Part shown: positions 32,109-40,594 of the stretch, piece by piece
How positions within the stretch are numbered: position 1 is the stretch's first letter
Layout: each line of letters starts with the position of its first letter
Origin: JBFLXB01 sp964570625
Lineage (GTDB): Bacteria > Nitrospirota > Nitrospiria > 2-01-FULL-66-17
Reading direction: 5' to 3'
Length of the DNA: 45,499 bases
Assembly (NCBI GenBank): GCA_964570625.1
Contig: CAZMYW010000018.1
Location: 1-45,499, forward strand
Program-made: the position numbers and the translations under genes
Notes under the pieces: generated by a model
Database searches by the model: none
Seen by the model: only the letters and a program-made list of their open reading frames with translations
What the model was told of the DNA's origin: nothing

Positions 32109-32867
32109 TCAGCGGTCCCTGACGTCGAATCCTCGTGTGTTCCGGGATTCACTCGTCCGCACGCGTGCGGTGTCGCGGCCCCGTCCCCGCGAGTCCTGCC
32201 GAGGAGCCGAGACGCGACGATCAGCACCGCCTCCCCGGAGCCGCTCGCTTCCGGCACGGACTCGGACCTCTCGATCTGAGCCTCGACGATCCGGCACCAA
32301 CACACGGCCGAGATCTCGAGTGACCGCGCCCCCGCGAACGTTCACGTGCGGAGGAGGAACTCGGTACGGACGTACAACAGGGCGGTGGAAGGTTCGCGCG
32401 TCCGCGTACACCCACCACCGCGGGTCGGATCCGACGTGCACGTGAAGGCCGGTCGGCGCCCATGCCACCACCGGGCCCGATACAACCCAGGTGACTCGAG
32501 CCGGAGCCCAGACCGTTCCGGGAACCCAGACCCATCCGAGTCGGCGGGACAGCACCCACTCCCCATAGTGAAACGGCCCGTCGCCCCACGGATCTGCCGA
32601 CACCCACACCCAATCGCCACGCCATGCCCAATGCCCACGCCAGTAGGGCCTCCAGTCGGCTTCAGCGTCAGGCCGCCACACACGGCCGACTCCGGGCTCC
32701 CTAACCCATTCACCATACGCCGCAAGCGCGCTGACATCAGGAGGACCGTGTCTCCCCTCGCTGATGGTCGCATTGCTCCAGTCCTCATCGTGGGATGACG
32801 CGTTGTTGGTTCCGAACAACCACACCGCCCCGCACGCCAGTAACCCGATCAGCAATCTCCGCGCCAT
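32109..32867 (-). CDS. Exported tryptophan-rich protein (DUF6600-like)
   Basis: A 252-residue protein with a signal peptide (RRLLIGLLACGAVWLFGTNNASS). The mature part holds repeats of the form YGEWVREPGVGRVWRP, YGEWVLSRRLGWVWVPGTVWAPARVTWV and WAPTGLHVHVG, the tryptophan-rich pattern of the DUF6600 group, often linked to FecR-type genes. The C-terminal third is arginine-rich and looks disordered (RVRAGSERLRGGGADRR). Function is unknown. It is downstream of the ECF sigma/anti-sigma pair with two other exported proteins. Confidence 0.75.
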   Translation of the reverse strand: MARRLLIGLLACGAVWLFGTNNASSHDEDWSNATISEGRHGPPDVSALAAYGEWVREPGVGRVWRPDAEADWRPYWRGHWAWRGDWVWVSADPWGDGPFHYGEWVLSRRLGWVWVPGTVWAPARVTWVVSGPVVAWAPTGLHVHVGSDPRWWVYADARTFHRPVVRPYRVPPPHVNVRGGAVTRDLGRVLVPDRRGSDREVRVRAGSERLRGGGADRRVSAPRQDSRGRGRDTARVRTSESRNTRGFDVRDR

Positions 32868-32967
32868 GGCTCCCCTCCGCTGATGGCAATCCCCTCGCCA
32901 CCTCAGACGGAAACCATGACCCTTTATTCATTGCGGAGAAGCCGGCGGCCCAAGTGCGTGCAGGAGC

Positions 32968-33606
32968 TTAGCGGCTGATTTGTTCGACAACGCCCTGGCG
33001 AAACATCGTCAGGAGGACCCCGACGGTGTCATCCTTGGCCAGGGCACTGGTGCGCTTCCAATCGCCTTTCACCTTCTGGTAGATCTCGATGACCCCGTTC
33101 GCCGCGGCACCATCGTATCGAGCGAACACCAGGGCGAAGTCTCTATACGTACAGCGGGACAGGATCGTTTTTTCGGCGTAGCGCCTGTAGGTTTTCTGGT
33201 TCAGCTTCCGCATATTCCGATCTTCCACCATCCGCTGAATCTGCGGATAGTCCTCCTCCACGAAGTTTTCACGGAGCCATTCCGGATCAGCCTCCCTGAA
33301 TGCGGAGAAATCAGACGCGGAGGCCTGCTCCGGCGTCTTCCGGCTGGCCTCACGCTTTGTTTTCACCAAGGCGACTTTGATGGGCGGGTCGTATACGCGT
33401 CCGGGAAGAACGATCTCAACGATCTCGTCCGGAGTTTTTCCTTGAACCACCGACGCTGCGCTTGGAAGCGCCGAGGCCGTGACCCGGAACGCGACCATGG
33501 GGCCTTCTTCCGCCGCTTCGCCGAGGCCGGGGGTCACAACAATAAATCCAAGGCCGAGGATGGAAACCATCCGCGCCAACGACGCTGCCGTACCATACCG
33601 GTTCAT
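32968..33606 (-). CDS. Exported protein of unknown function
   Basis: A 212-residue protein with a signal peptide (MVSILGLGFIVVTPGLGEA). The mature part is mixed alpha/beta, ending with ALVFARYDGAAANGVIEIYQKVKGDWKRTSALAKDDTVGVLLTMF. A two-domain arrangement with SFD-like helices (ASDFSAFREADPEWLRENFVEEDYPQIQRMVEDRN) is possible. No family is recognised. It is the second gene after the anti-sigma factor; a 51-base gap separates it from the preceding gene. Confidence 0.7.
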   Translation of the reverse strand: MNRYGTAASLARMVSILGLGFIVVTPGLGEAAEEGPMVAFRVTASALPSAASVVQGKTPDEIVEIVLPGRVYDPPIKVALVKTKREASRKTPEQASASDFSAFREADPEWLRENFVEEDYPQIQRMVEDRNMRKLNQKTYRRYAEKTILSRCTYRDFALVFARYDGAAANGVIEIYQKVKGDWKRTSALAKDDTVGVLLTMFRQGVVEQISR

Positions 33607-33657
33607 CGGGTCATCCTTGTGGTGAGGCCGCCCTCGGGGACGCGTGGCCTTCGGTAG

Positions 33658-34107
33658 CTAAAAGGCTCCGGAGAGGGCGACAATGAGCACTCCGCCGGCA
33701 TGAGCGGGGCCGCCCACGACAATGGTGCTGTTGTTCGACAGGCGGACGGTGGTATCCAAGATACGTTTGGACCCTTCGGTGATGGTGACGAGGAGTTCCA
33801 GTCTCCCGTCCGACAGCCCGTAGGGATAGAGGTCCAGGGTCCGCCCTCCGGGAAGCGGCATAGCGTGTTTCGCCCCGAGTGTGGTCGACAGCGGGCGGGT
33901 CTCCAGCAACCGATAGTTGGTGTAGGTGAGCGAGGAGAGCTGGGAGCGAATCTTGGCAAGGGCGGGATCCACCGCGGTTCCTTGGTTGGACGCGTGGATG
34001 ACCTGAACTGTCAAACCGATCGGGGTTTGGGCCACCGCACGATCGCCGGCTGAACAGGTCACCGCCAGGACGAGCGACAGAATCGAGAACACGGTCTGAG
34101 GTCTCAT
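33658..34107 (-). CDS. Small exported protein in the sigma-factor operon
   Basis: A 149-residue protein. ATG at 34107 overlaps the anti-sigma stop codon (ATGA), so the two are translationally coupled. A signal peptide (FSILSLVLAVTCSAGDRAVA) is cleaved before QTPIG. The mature part is beta-rich (IGLTVQVIHASNQGTAVDPALAKIRSQLSSLTYTNYRLLE, LELLVTITEGSKRILDTTVRLSNNSTIVVGG). No family recognised. It is a plausible sensor partner or target of the anti-sigma system, given the coupling; this is inference. Confidence 0.75.
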   Translation of the reverse strand: MRPQTVFSILSLVLAVTCSAGDRAVAQTPIGLTVQVIHASNQGTAVDPALAKIRSQLSSLTYTNYRLLETRPLSTTLGAKHAMPLPGGRTLDLYPYGLSDGRLELLVTITEGSKRILDTTVRLSNNSTIVVGGPAHAGGVLIVALSGAF

Positions 34108-34634
34108 ATGGGCGTCGGCTCTGGCGTGAAATGTTCTTCGGGTTCTGACAACCAAATGATGGCGGTCCGACCTTCGTCCGCGGTGAATACCATGACGGAG
34201 CCCGCTGCGTCGAGCCGATCGATCTCCACCAGTCGTTCGGGAACCGCGGGTCTCCACAACCCGACGCCGATGATCAGCGCAACCAGCGCCGCGGCGCCGG
34301 CGAAGACCGGCCAGGGATGGCTCCACCGCGCGACATCATAGAAGAGCCTTCGACGAGGTGTCAAGGGCGACAGGTGAGCCGGAGCACTCGCCGGAGCCGG
34401 CGGCCAGGTAATTCCCGAGAGATCTCGAGCGCCTTCGGTTCCGACCGTCTCGCGAAGCGCTACCCCCCATCCCCGATAGTCGTTCACCGTGGTTCGACAG
34501 CGTGCGCAACCGGCCAGATGGCGTTCAACCGTCGCTCGATCGATTGCCAAGAGTTCACCGTCGGCGAACGCGCTCAGGGACTGGTCCATGGCGTCACAAT
34601 CGTCCGGCGCGATCATTGCGGGATCAGGCTTCAT
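34104..34634 (-). CDS. Anti-sigma factor with zinc finger (zf-HC2)
   Basis: A 176-residue membrane protein. The N-terminal zf-HC2 motif is VERHLAGCARCR (His-x3-Cys-x2-Cys), which binds a sigma factor, preceded by LSAFADGELLAIDRA. One transmembrane helix follows (PVFAGAAALVALIIGVGLW), then a short periplasmic tail ending FTADEGRTAIIWLSEPEEHF. It overlaps the ECF sigma gene by 11 bases, the normal arrangement of cognate pairs. It would hold the sigma factor at the membrane until an envelope signal arrives. Confidence 0.93.
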   Translation of the reverse strand: MKPDPAMIAPDDCDAMDQSLSAFADGELLAIDRATVERHLAGCARCRTTVNDYRGWGVALRETVGTEGARDLSGITWPPAPASAPAHLSPLTPRRRLFYDVARWSHPWPVFAGAAALVALIIGVGLWRPAVPERLVEIDRLDAAGSVMVFTADEGRTAIIWLSEPEEHFTPEPTPI

Positions 34635-35289
34635 AGTGGTCCGTCAACAACGAGCGTAACCGCTTTCTGGCGTAATGCAATCGTGACATCACCGTGCCGA
34701 CCGCGCATTCCAAGACCTTGGCGATCTCTTCGTACGACAGACCCTCGACTTCCCGCAACACGATCGCCGCGCGCTGCTCGGGTGTGAGGACCCGCATGGC
34801 CTCGATGATCGCCCGCCCGAGCTCTCGGCGCGCGACACCGGCGTCCGGAGGCTCCAACGATCCGGTCAGGCGCAATCCCTCGGGGTCCTCGTCCTCCCCC
34901 CGCGTATCGTCGTAGGAGGACACCACCGCCCGGTGTTCCGACTTCCTGAGGTGGTCGAGGCAGACGTTGGTCACGATCCGTCTCAACCACGTCGAGAACT
35001 TGGACTCCCCGCGGAATGCCCCCAGGTGTTGATGGGCTCGCAGGAACGCCTCCTGCGTGAGATCCATCGCGGTCTCGTGGTGGCTGACCATGCCGTACGC
35101 CACTTGATACATCCGCATCCGGTACCGCGTCACCAACTCCCCGAATGCGTCGCCGTCCCCCCGTTGCGCCCGCGCGATGGCGGCGCGGTCATCCGGAGCT
35201 TCTTGCGGCGCGTTCGGGCTCGGCAACGTGTCACCGGCGGATCCGACGGGGTGGCTCGGAGAACTAGACGTGACCGACGCGCTCCGCAT
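34624..35289 (-). CDS. ECF sigma factor (RpoE group)
   Basis: A 221-residue sigma-70 family factor. Region 2 is VTRYRMRMYQVAYGMVSHHETAMDLTQEAFLRAHQHLGAFRGESKFSTWLRRIVTN and region 4 is LTPEQRAAIVLREVEGLSYEEIAKVLECAVGTVMSRLHYARKRL. An N-terminal extension of ~35 residues is proline-rich. The gene overlaps the recO 3' end by 26 bases and is followed by its anti-sigma factor. It probably controls an envelope-stress regulon that includes the exported proteins downstream. Confidence 0.95.
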   Translation of the reverse strand: MRSASVTSSSPSHPVGSAGDTLPSPNAPQEAPDDRAAIARAQRGDGDAFGELVTRYRMRMYQVAYGMVSHHETAMDLTQEAFLRAHQHLGAFRGESKFSTWLRRIVTNVCLDHLRKSEHRAVVSSYDDTRGEDEDPEGLRLTGSLEPPDAGVARRELGRAIIEAMRVLTPEQRAAIVLREVEGLSYEEIAKVLECAVGTVMSRLHYARKRLRSLLTDHYEA

Positions 35290-36076
35290 TCACGCTGGCG
35301 ACCACCGGACGATCCGGAACGGGGCGTTTGACGAGACGGCGGCCGCGTTCGGTCACACACGCCTCCAGCAGCGTCCTGGTTTCGCGAATGAGCCCGGGAG
35401 CGGGCTGCAGCCGTCGCCGCAGGCCTTCCGGCATCCGAAGGGCCTGCCGGAGCAACGCATGCACTCCCGGAGCCAGCGGGAAGGCCGGAGCCGGACCGGC
35501 GGTGCCTTCGGTTCGTGTTTCATAACAGGATCCGCACACCGCCCCCCCCAGTTGCGGCACGAACACCCACCGGGAGCCCGAGATCCGTGCGACGTCGCCG
35601 TGTCGACCCACCAGGCAACGGTCGACTCGCGGCTGATACCCAGCCGCCTGCAAGAGCGACAACAGATACCAGAACACTTCACGGTCGCCGTCCTCCCCAG
35701 CCTCCAGGGCACGCAACGATCGGAGCAAGAGCGCGAACGCGTCACCGGCTGGCTGTTCCTCGGGGAGAAGCCTCCTCACCGCGTTGGTCATCACCGCGGC
35801 GTTGGTCAACGCGTCGAGATCGTCACGCAACCGCTGAAACGAGTGGAGCGAATCGAAATGGTTGAGGGTTCGGAGTCCGGCGGCACGGCGCTCGAACAGA
35901 ATGGCACATCCGTAGGTGAACGGTTGAATGGCGCCGCCGAACCGGCTCTTCATGCGGCGGGCGCCTTTGGCCACCCCCTTGAGGACGCCGCGCTCCAGGG
36001 TCAACAGGGTGACGAGCGTGTCGGCCTCCCCCAGCTTTTGCCCCGCCAGCACGATCGCCTGACAGTCAACCAGCAT
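35264..36076 (-). CDS. recO: DNA repair protein RecO
   Basis: A 270-residue recombination mediator that helps RecA load in the RecFOR pathway. The N-terminal OB-fold shows CQAIVLAGQKLGEADTLVTLLTLERGVLKGVAKGARR. The C-terminal zinc-binding segment holds CLVGR...GGAVCGSCYET, with cysteines that may bind zinc. Gene follows mgtE by 9 bases and overlaps the sigma gene. Length is normal. Confidence 0.94.
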   Translation of the reverse strand: MLVDCQAIVLAGQKLGEADTLVTLLTLERGVLKGVAKGARRMKSRFGGAIQPFTYGCAILFERRAAGLRTLNHFDSLHSFQRLRDDLDALTNAAVMTNAVRRLLPEEQPAGDAFALLLRSLRALEAGEDGDREVFWYLLSLLQAAGYQPRVDRCLVGRHGDVARISGSRWVFVPQLGGAVCGSCYETRTEGTAGPAPAFPLAPGVHALLRQALRMPEGLRRRLQPAPGLIRETRTLLEACVTERGRRLVKRPVPDRPVVASVNAERVGHV

Positions 36077-36085
36077 GCCGGGTCA

Positions 36086-37444
36086 TCACATCAGTTGCTG
36101 CAACAGGAGCGTGGCCAGACCGAGGTAGACCACGAGTCCGGTGATGTCGTTGGCCGCCGTGACGAAGGGACCGGAGGAGATCGCGGGGTCGACGCCGAAC
36201 TTCTTGAGCACGATCGGCGTCAGGGTTCCCATGATGGCAGCGACCGTGATCGCGGTGAACATCGACAAGCCCACCACTATGCCGAGCATCGCCGGACCAT
36301 GCCACACGTGGGCCACGATACCAACGATGAACCCGCAGATCGTTCCCATCATCAGCCCGACCGTGAGCTCCTTGAGAAACACGGCACCGAGCTGGGTGGA
36401 CTCGATCCGTCCCATCGCCAGTCCCCGCACGATGAGGGTCGAGGTCTGCAACCCGACGTTACCACCCATCGCGGTAATGACGGGAATAAAACTCGCCAAT
36501 GCGATCACGTGCTGGATCGCCGGCCGAAACAACCACAGAAACACCCCCGCGATCATCCCACCCACGAGGCTGGTCAGCAGCCACGGCATCCGCATCCTTG
36601 CGGCCCGGATGCTCGACATCTGAAGCAAATCGGCCTCGGTCGCGCCGGCCATCTTCAGGATGTCCTCGGTCGCTTCCTCGCGGATCACGTCCACCACGTC
36701 GTCTACGGTGATGATCCCGACCAGCCTGGCGTCCTTGTCTACCACGGGGATGGCCAGAATGTTGTACTTGGCGACCAATTTCGCCACTTCTTCCTGATCC
36801 ATGTCGGCCACCACGCTGATCACGTCGGTGGTCATGATCTTCTTCAGCGGCGTGGCGGGGGTCACCACCAGCAACTGACGCAGCGACACCACGCCCACCA
36901 GTCGACCGGGGGCGTCCGTCACGTACAGGTAAAAGACCATCTGTTTGGCGGACGTCTCTTGCAGGTGCGCGATGGCGTCTTTGACCGTCGTGTCCTCGTT
37001 CAGCGACACGAAGTCGGTGGTCATGATACCGCCCGCGGTTTCCTCCGGATACTGCAACAGGTCTTTGACCTCGCTGGAGTCCTCGGCCTTCATCAGGTGC
37101 AGAATTTCCTGCGCCTTTTCCTCGGACAAATTGCCGAGAATGTCCGCCACGTCGTCGGACGCCAGTTCGCGGAGCACCACCACCACGTCGTGCGGCGGCA
37201 TGTCGAGCAACAGGGGACTGATCGTCTCGGGCTCGCTTTCACTGAGCACCGCGGCCCTAGTTTTGACGTCGCGAACCAGTTCGAACACCGTGCGCCGCTC
37301 CTGAACCGTCCCCAATCGATGGATGACCTGCGCCAAATCCGCGGGCCGCATCTTGTTGATCATGTTGGACAGATGCGTGATGGCTCCGCGGCGCAAGAAT
37401 TTCCGAAGCGTCTCGATGATCATATCGAACGTCGCGTCGGTCAC
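36086..37444 (-). CDS. mgtE: Magnesium transporter MgtE
   Basis: A 452-residue Mg2+ channel. The MgtE_N superhelical domain (HLSNMINKMRPADLAQVIHRL to LQYPEETAGGIMTTDFVSL) is followed by two CBS domains (TTVKDAIAHLQETSA, IMTTDVISVVADMDQEEV) and five transmembrane helices with the pore region (PVITAMGGNVGLQTSTLIVRGLA, PAISSGPFVTAANDITGLVVYL). The CBS region closes the channel when internal Mg2+ is high. The GTG at 37444 overlaps the era stop; the ATG at 37423 is an alternative that removes seven residues. Confidence 0.95.
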   Translation of the reverse strand: MTDATFDMIIETLRKFLRRGAITHLSNMINKMRPADLAQVIHRLGTVQERRTVFELVRDVKTRAAVLSESEPETISPLLLDMPPHDVVVVLRELASDDVADILGNLSEEKAQEILHLMKAEDSSEVKDLLQYPEETAGGIMTTDFVSLNEDTTVKDAIAHLQETSAKQMVFYLYVTDAPGRLVGVVSLRQLLVVTPATPLKKIMTTDVISVVADMDQEEVAKLVAKYNILAIPVVDKDARLVGIITVDDVVDVIREEATEDILKMAGATEADLLQMSSIRAARMRMPWLLTSLVGGMIAGVFLWLFRPAIQHVIALASFIPVITAMGGNVGLQTSTLIVRGLAMGRIESTQLGAVFLKELTVGLMMGTICGFIVGIVAHVWHGPAMLGIVVGLSMFTAITVAAIMGTLTPIVLKKFGVDPAISSGPFVTAANDITGLVVYLGLATLLLQQLM

Positions 37445-38376
37445 ATATACCCCAGGTCGCTGAGTTGTCTGGCGTCCTGACGCCACTGCGGTTCCACCGT
37501 CACCCAGAGGGCGACATACACGCGGCAGCCGAGCAGTCGTTCGAGTTCCAGCCGCGCCTGCTCGCCGACCTGTTTCATCATGGAGCCGCCGGATCCGATC
37601 ACGATGGCTTTCTGCGACTCTTTCTCCACCAGGATCTGCGCGCGAATGCGAACGAGTTTCGCGTCCGGGTCTTCGGTGTATTCTTCGATCCGCACCGCCA
37701 CGGCATGAGGCACTTCTTCGCGGGTCCGGAGCAAAATGGCCTCGCGAATCCACTCCGAGGCCAAGGTCCGGACGGCCTGATCGGTGTATTCGTCCTTGGG
37801 GTAGTGCGCCTCGCCGACCGGCAAGTGGGCCGCCAGTGCGCGCAAGAGGGGCTCGAACGTCTCGTCGCTCTGGGCCGAGATGGGCACGATGTCCGAGAAA
37901 TCCGCCGCCCGGCGACACGCATCAATCATCGGCAACAACGTGGGCTTCTTCACGCGATCCACCTTGTTGATCACCAACACGACCGGAATCCGAGGCGACG
38001 ACGCGAACTCGAGCGCGGCCCGGTCGCCCGGTCCCCAGCCGGTCGTGGCGTCGATCAACAAACACCTCACATCCGCGTCGTTCAATGCCCCGCGCGCCAC
38101 GCGGACCATCGTCTCATTGAGCAAGTGACGCGGCTTGTGGAGGCCCGGCGTGTCGATGAAAATCAGCTCCGCGTCCGGCCGATGGAGAATCCCCACCACG
38201 CGCGTGCGCGTGGTCTGGGGGACCGGAGAAACGATCGCCACCTTCTCTCCGACCAGGCGGTTGATCAACGTGGACTTGCCCACATTGGGCCGTCCCACCA
38301 GCGCGATCGTCCCGCTTCGAAACGGCGGGGACGACGGCGTCTCGGGATTCACCGTATGCGCCGATGGGTGGGTCAC
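37441..38376 (-). CDS. era: GTPase Era
   Basis: A 311-residue GTPase needed for 16S rRNA maturation and 30S assembly. Motifs are G1 GRPNVGKS, the switch region QTTRTRVVGI, G3 DTPGLHKP, G4 NKVD, and G5 PISA. The C-terminal KH domain contains VIGSGGSMMKQVGEQARLELERLLGCRVYVALWV. GTG at 38376 overlaps the ftsB stop (GTGA). About 20 residues precede G1, a normal distance. Confidence 0.97.
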   Translation of the reverse strand: MTHPSAHTVNPETPSSPPFRSGTIALVGRPNVGKSTLINRLVGEKVAIVSPVPQTTRTRVVGILHRPDAELIFIDTPGLHKPRHLLNETMVRVARGALNDADVRCLLIDATTGWGPGDRAALEFASSPRIPVVLVINKVDRVKKPTLLPMIDACRRAADFSDIVPISAQSDETFEPLLRALAAHLPVGEAHYPKDEYTDQAVRTLASEWIREAILLRTREEVPHAVAVRIEEYTEDPDAKLVRIRAQILVEKESQKAIVIGSGGSMMKQVGEQARLELERLLGCRVYVALWVTVEPQWRQDARQLSDLGYM

Positions 38377-38792
38377 GGCCTCGTCCCACCCTCCGGGCGG
38401 GGGAAGTGGTACACGATCTCGCCCTTTCTCCCCATGCCCAGCCGTTCGCGCGCAATCGACTCGATCGTCAGCGGATCGGACTTCAAATGCACGATGTCGT
38501 TGCGCAGCGCGGCGTTTTCCGCCTCGATCGAGGCGATGTTCCGCTTGAGCTGACGCTGGTGATCCGCCATCCCCGCCACGCGCCACAGTCCTCGTTCTCC
38601 GAACAACAGCGCCCCGGTCAGGACCACGAGCAGGGGAATCCCCACCCCCACCGTGATGAAACGGCCGACGCGTTGTCGACGTTCGGCGTCTTCCTTGCGG
38701 CGATTGGCTCGCGACCACGAGCCGCCCCGATGGACCCGGGTCGGTTTTGACCGCCAGTCGGTTCCGCCTCCTGCGTTCAGGTTGCGCCTCAC
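38373..38792 (-). CDS. ftsB: FtsB/DivIC-type septum formation initiator
   Basis: A 139-residue bitopic division protein. A basic cytoplasmic part (RANRRKEDAERRQRVGRF) precedes one transmembrane helix (ITVGVGIPLLVVLTGALLFG), then a periplasmic coiled coil (HQRQLKRNIASIEAENAALRNDIVHLKSDPLTIESIARERLGMGRKGEIVYHF). It is somewhat longer at the N-terminus than classical FtsB. Start GTG at 38792 overlaps the eno stop. eno-ftsB adjacency is common in Proteobacteria and relatives. Confidence 0.92.
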   Translation of the reverse strand: MRRNLNAGGGTDWRSKPTRVHRGGSWSRANRRKEDAERRQRVGRFITVGVGIPLLVVLTGALLFGERGLWRVAGMADHQRQLKRNIASIEAENAALRNDIVHLKSDPLTIESIARERLGMGRKGEIVYHFPRPEGGTRP

Positions 38793-40099
38793 CGCCGTCT
38801 CCTTGGCACGGGTCTCGCGCCGACGTAGAGGTCCCTGGCGTCGAACCGCGCGGCTTCAGCCAAGTCCTCTTCCAGCCGCAACAACTGGTTATATTTGGCC
38901 ACCCGGTCGGTGCGCGACAGGGAGCCCGTCTTGATCTGGCCCGCGTTCACCCCCACGGCGAGATCGGCGATGGTCGTGTCCTCAGTCTCCCCCGACCGAT
39001 GAGAAATGATCACCCCGTAGCCCGCGCGTTGCGCCAGATCCACCGTATCCAACGTCTCCGTCACGGTTCCGATCTGATTGAGCTTGACTAGGATCGCGTT
39101 CGCGCAGCCCTCGGCGATCCCCCGCGCCAACGACTCGGCGTTGGTGACGAACAGGTCATCTCCCACCAATTGCACCCGTCCGCCGAGCCGCTCGGTCAAC
39201 AGGCGCCAGCCCTTCCAATCGTTCTCGGCCATCCCGTCCTCGATCGACACGATCGGAAAACGGTCAAGCAGTCCTTCGTACCAGTCCACGAGCTGTTCGG
39301 CCGAACGTTCCACCTTCTTACCGCCGGCACGGAAGACGTATTTCCCCTTGCCATAGAGTTCGCTGGACGCCACGTCCAACGCCAGCGCCACGTCGCGACC
39401 AACCTCGTACCCCGCCTCGCCGATCGCTCGCACCACTACGGTCAAGGCCTCTTCGTTCGACCCCAGGCGCGGTGCGAATCCCCCTTCGTCCCCCACCGCC
39501 GTGGTATGGCCGCTCTTCTTGAGCACGTCTTTGAGCGCATGGAACACCTCGGCTCCCATCCGGAGCGCTTCACCGAAGGACTCGGCGCCACGGGGAATGA
39601 TCATGAACTCCTGCAGGTCGATGCCGTTGTCCGCGTGCGCTCCGCCGTTCAAGATGTTCATCAGCGGCACGGGCAGGCGCGTTGCCCGGACTCCTCCTAT
39701 GTATCGGTAGAGCGGGACGCCCTGTTCGGCAGCTGCCGCGTGCAGGACCGCGAGCGACACGGCCAGAATCGCGTTGGCGCCCAGTTTCTGTTTGGCCGGC
39801 GTGCCGTCGATCTCGATCATCGCGCGGTCCACCACCGCTTGTTCACACGCCTCGTAGCCCACGAGCGCGGGCCCGATCGTGTCGTTAACCTGCCGGACCG
39901 CCTTCAGCACCCCTTTGCCGCGAAACCGCTTGGCGTCGCCGTCGCGCAGTTCCAACGCCTCGCGCTCCCCGGTCGATGCGCCTGACGGCACCGCCGCGCG
40001 ACCACTCGCCCCGCTGTCGAGAACGACTTCCGCCTCCACGGTAGGCATCCCCCGGGAATCCAAAATCTCCCGACCGTACACTTGGACGATTTCACTCAT
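38789..40099 (-). CDS. eno: Enolase
   Basis: A 436-residue glycolytic enzyme interconverting 2-phosphoglycerate and phosphoenolpyruvate. The N-terminus QVYGREILDSRGMPTVEAEV is diagnostic. Catalytic and metal sites: GAHADNGIDLQEFMIIPRGA, SIEDGMAENDWKGW, LVGDDLFVTN, LVKLNQIGTVTETL and ISHRSGETEDTTIADLAVG are all present. It lies between the tetraheme cytochrome gene (42 bases upstream) and ftsB (overlap). Confidence 0.98.
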   Translation of the reverse strand: MSEIVQVYGREILDSRGMPTVEAEVVLDSGASGRAAVPSGASTGEREALELRDGDAKRFRGKGVLKAVRQVNDTIGPALVGYEACEQAVVDRAMIEIDGTPAKQKLGANAILAVSLAVLHAAAAEQGVPLYRYIGGVRATRLPVPLMNILNGGAHADNGIDLQEFMIIPRGAESFGEALRMGAEVFHALKDVLKKSGHTTAVGDEGGFAPRLGSNEEALTVVVRAIGEAGYEVGRDVALALDVASSELYGKGKYVFRAGGKKVERSAEQLVDWYEGLLDRFPIVSIEDGMAENDWKGWRLLTERLGGRVQLVGDDLFVTNAESLARGIAEGCANAILVKLNQIGTVTETLDTVDLAQRAGYGVIISHRSGETEDTTIADLAVGVNAGQIKTGSLSRTDRVAKYNQLLRLEEDLAEAARFDARDLYVGARPVPRRRR

Positions 40100-40141
40100 C
40101 CGCTGATCCTTTTTCTCGGTGGGACGACCAGGCGGTCGTCT

Positions 40142-40594
40142 CTACAATGCCTCAGATTCCCGTATTTCCCCTGCGAACTCCCAGTCTTCCTGGTGTTTGT
40201 GGCAATTCTTACAGGCTTTACCGGCCATCGGCAACTTCTTGTGCGGCGGTTCGATTTTCACCGGATCGTGACACTGCGTGCAGAACCGGTCCGGCACCTT
40301 GGCGGTGAACGGCCCGGTGAGCTGATCCTCGTCGTCGAGAAAGTGCAACGCGATCATGGTGAGGCCGCGCATCTGCGATTCCAGCACCCCCAACGGCCCC
40401 GGCCCCGAGTGGCACATGATGCAGTCGGCGTGATTGTCCTTCGTGCCGGAGACCTCCCACCCTTTTCCAGGCCGCTCCATTTCGTGGCACGAGACACAGA
40501 AGGTCGGACTGTGCTCCAACGCCCGTCCGCCGGTCGAGAGCCCGAGGCCGATGAGCACTCCCGCCGCTGGAATCAGCGCCCATCGCCACCTCAT
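40142..40594 (-). CDS. NapC/NrfH-like tetraheme cytochrome c
   Basis: A 150-residue membrane-anchored multiheme protein. An N-terminal helix (WALIPAAGVLIGLGLSTGG) precedes four CxxCH heme sites: CVSCH, CIMCH, CTQCH and CKNCH. Spacing is like NrfH/NapC quinol dehydrogenases, with additional histidines (HFLDD, PPHKKL) that may be ligands. It would pass electrons from quinol to periplasmic acceptors. ATG at 40594 overlaps the gatB stop codon, so it seems to be translated with gatB. No reductase partner (nrfA, hao, nap) is in the window. Confidence 0.88.
   Translation of the reverse strand: MRWRWALIPAAGVLIGLGLSTGGRALEHSPTFCVSCHEMERPGKGWEVSGTKDNHADCIMCHSGPGPLGVLESQMRGLTMIALHFLDDEDQLTGPFTAKVPDRFCTQCHDPVKIEPPHKKLPMAGKACKNCHKHQEDWEFAGEIRESEAL

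Noticed and set aside
40484..40510. Sigma-54 promoter-like TGGCAC sequence
   Set aside because: It lies inside the cytochrome gene and lacks a properly spaced TTGC partner.
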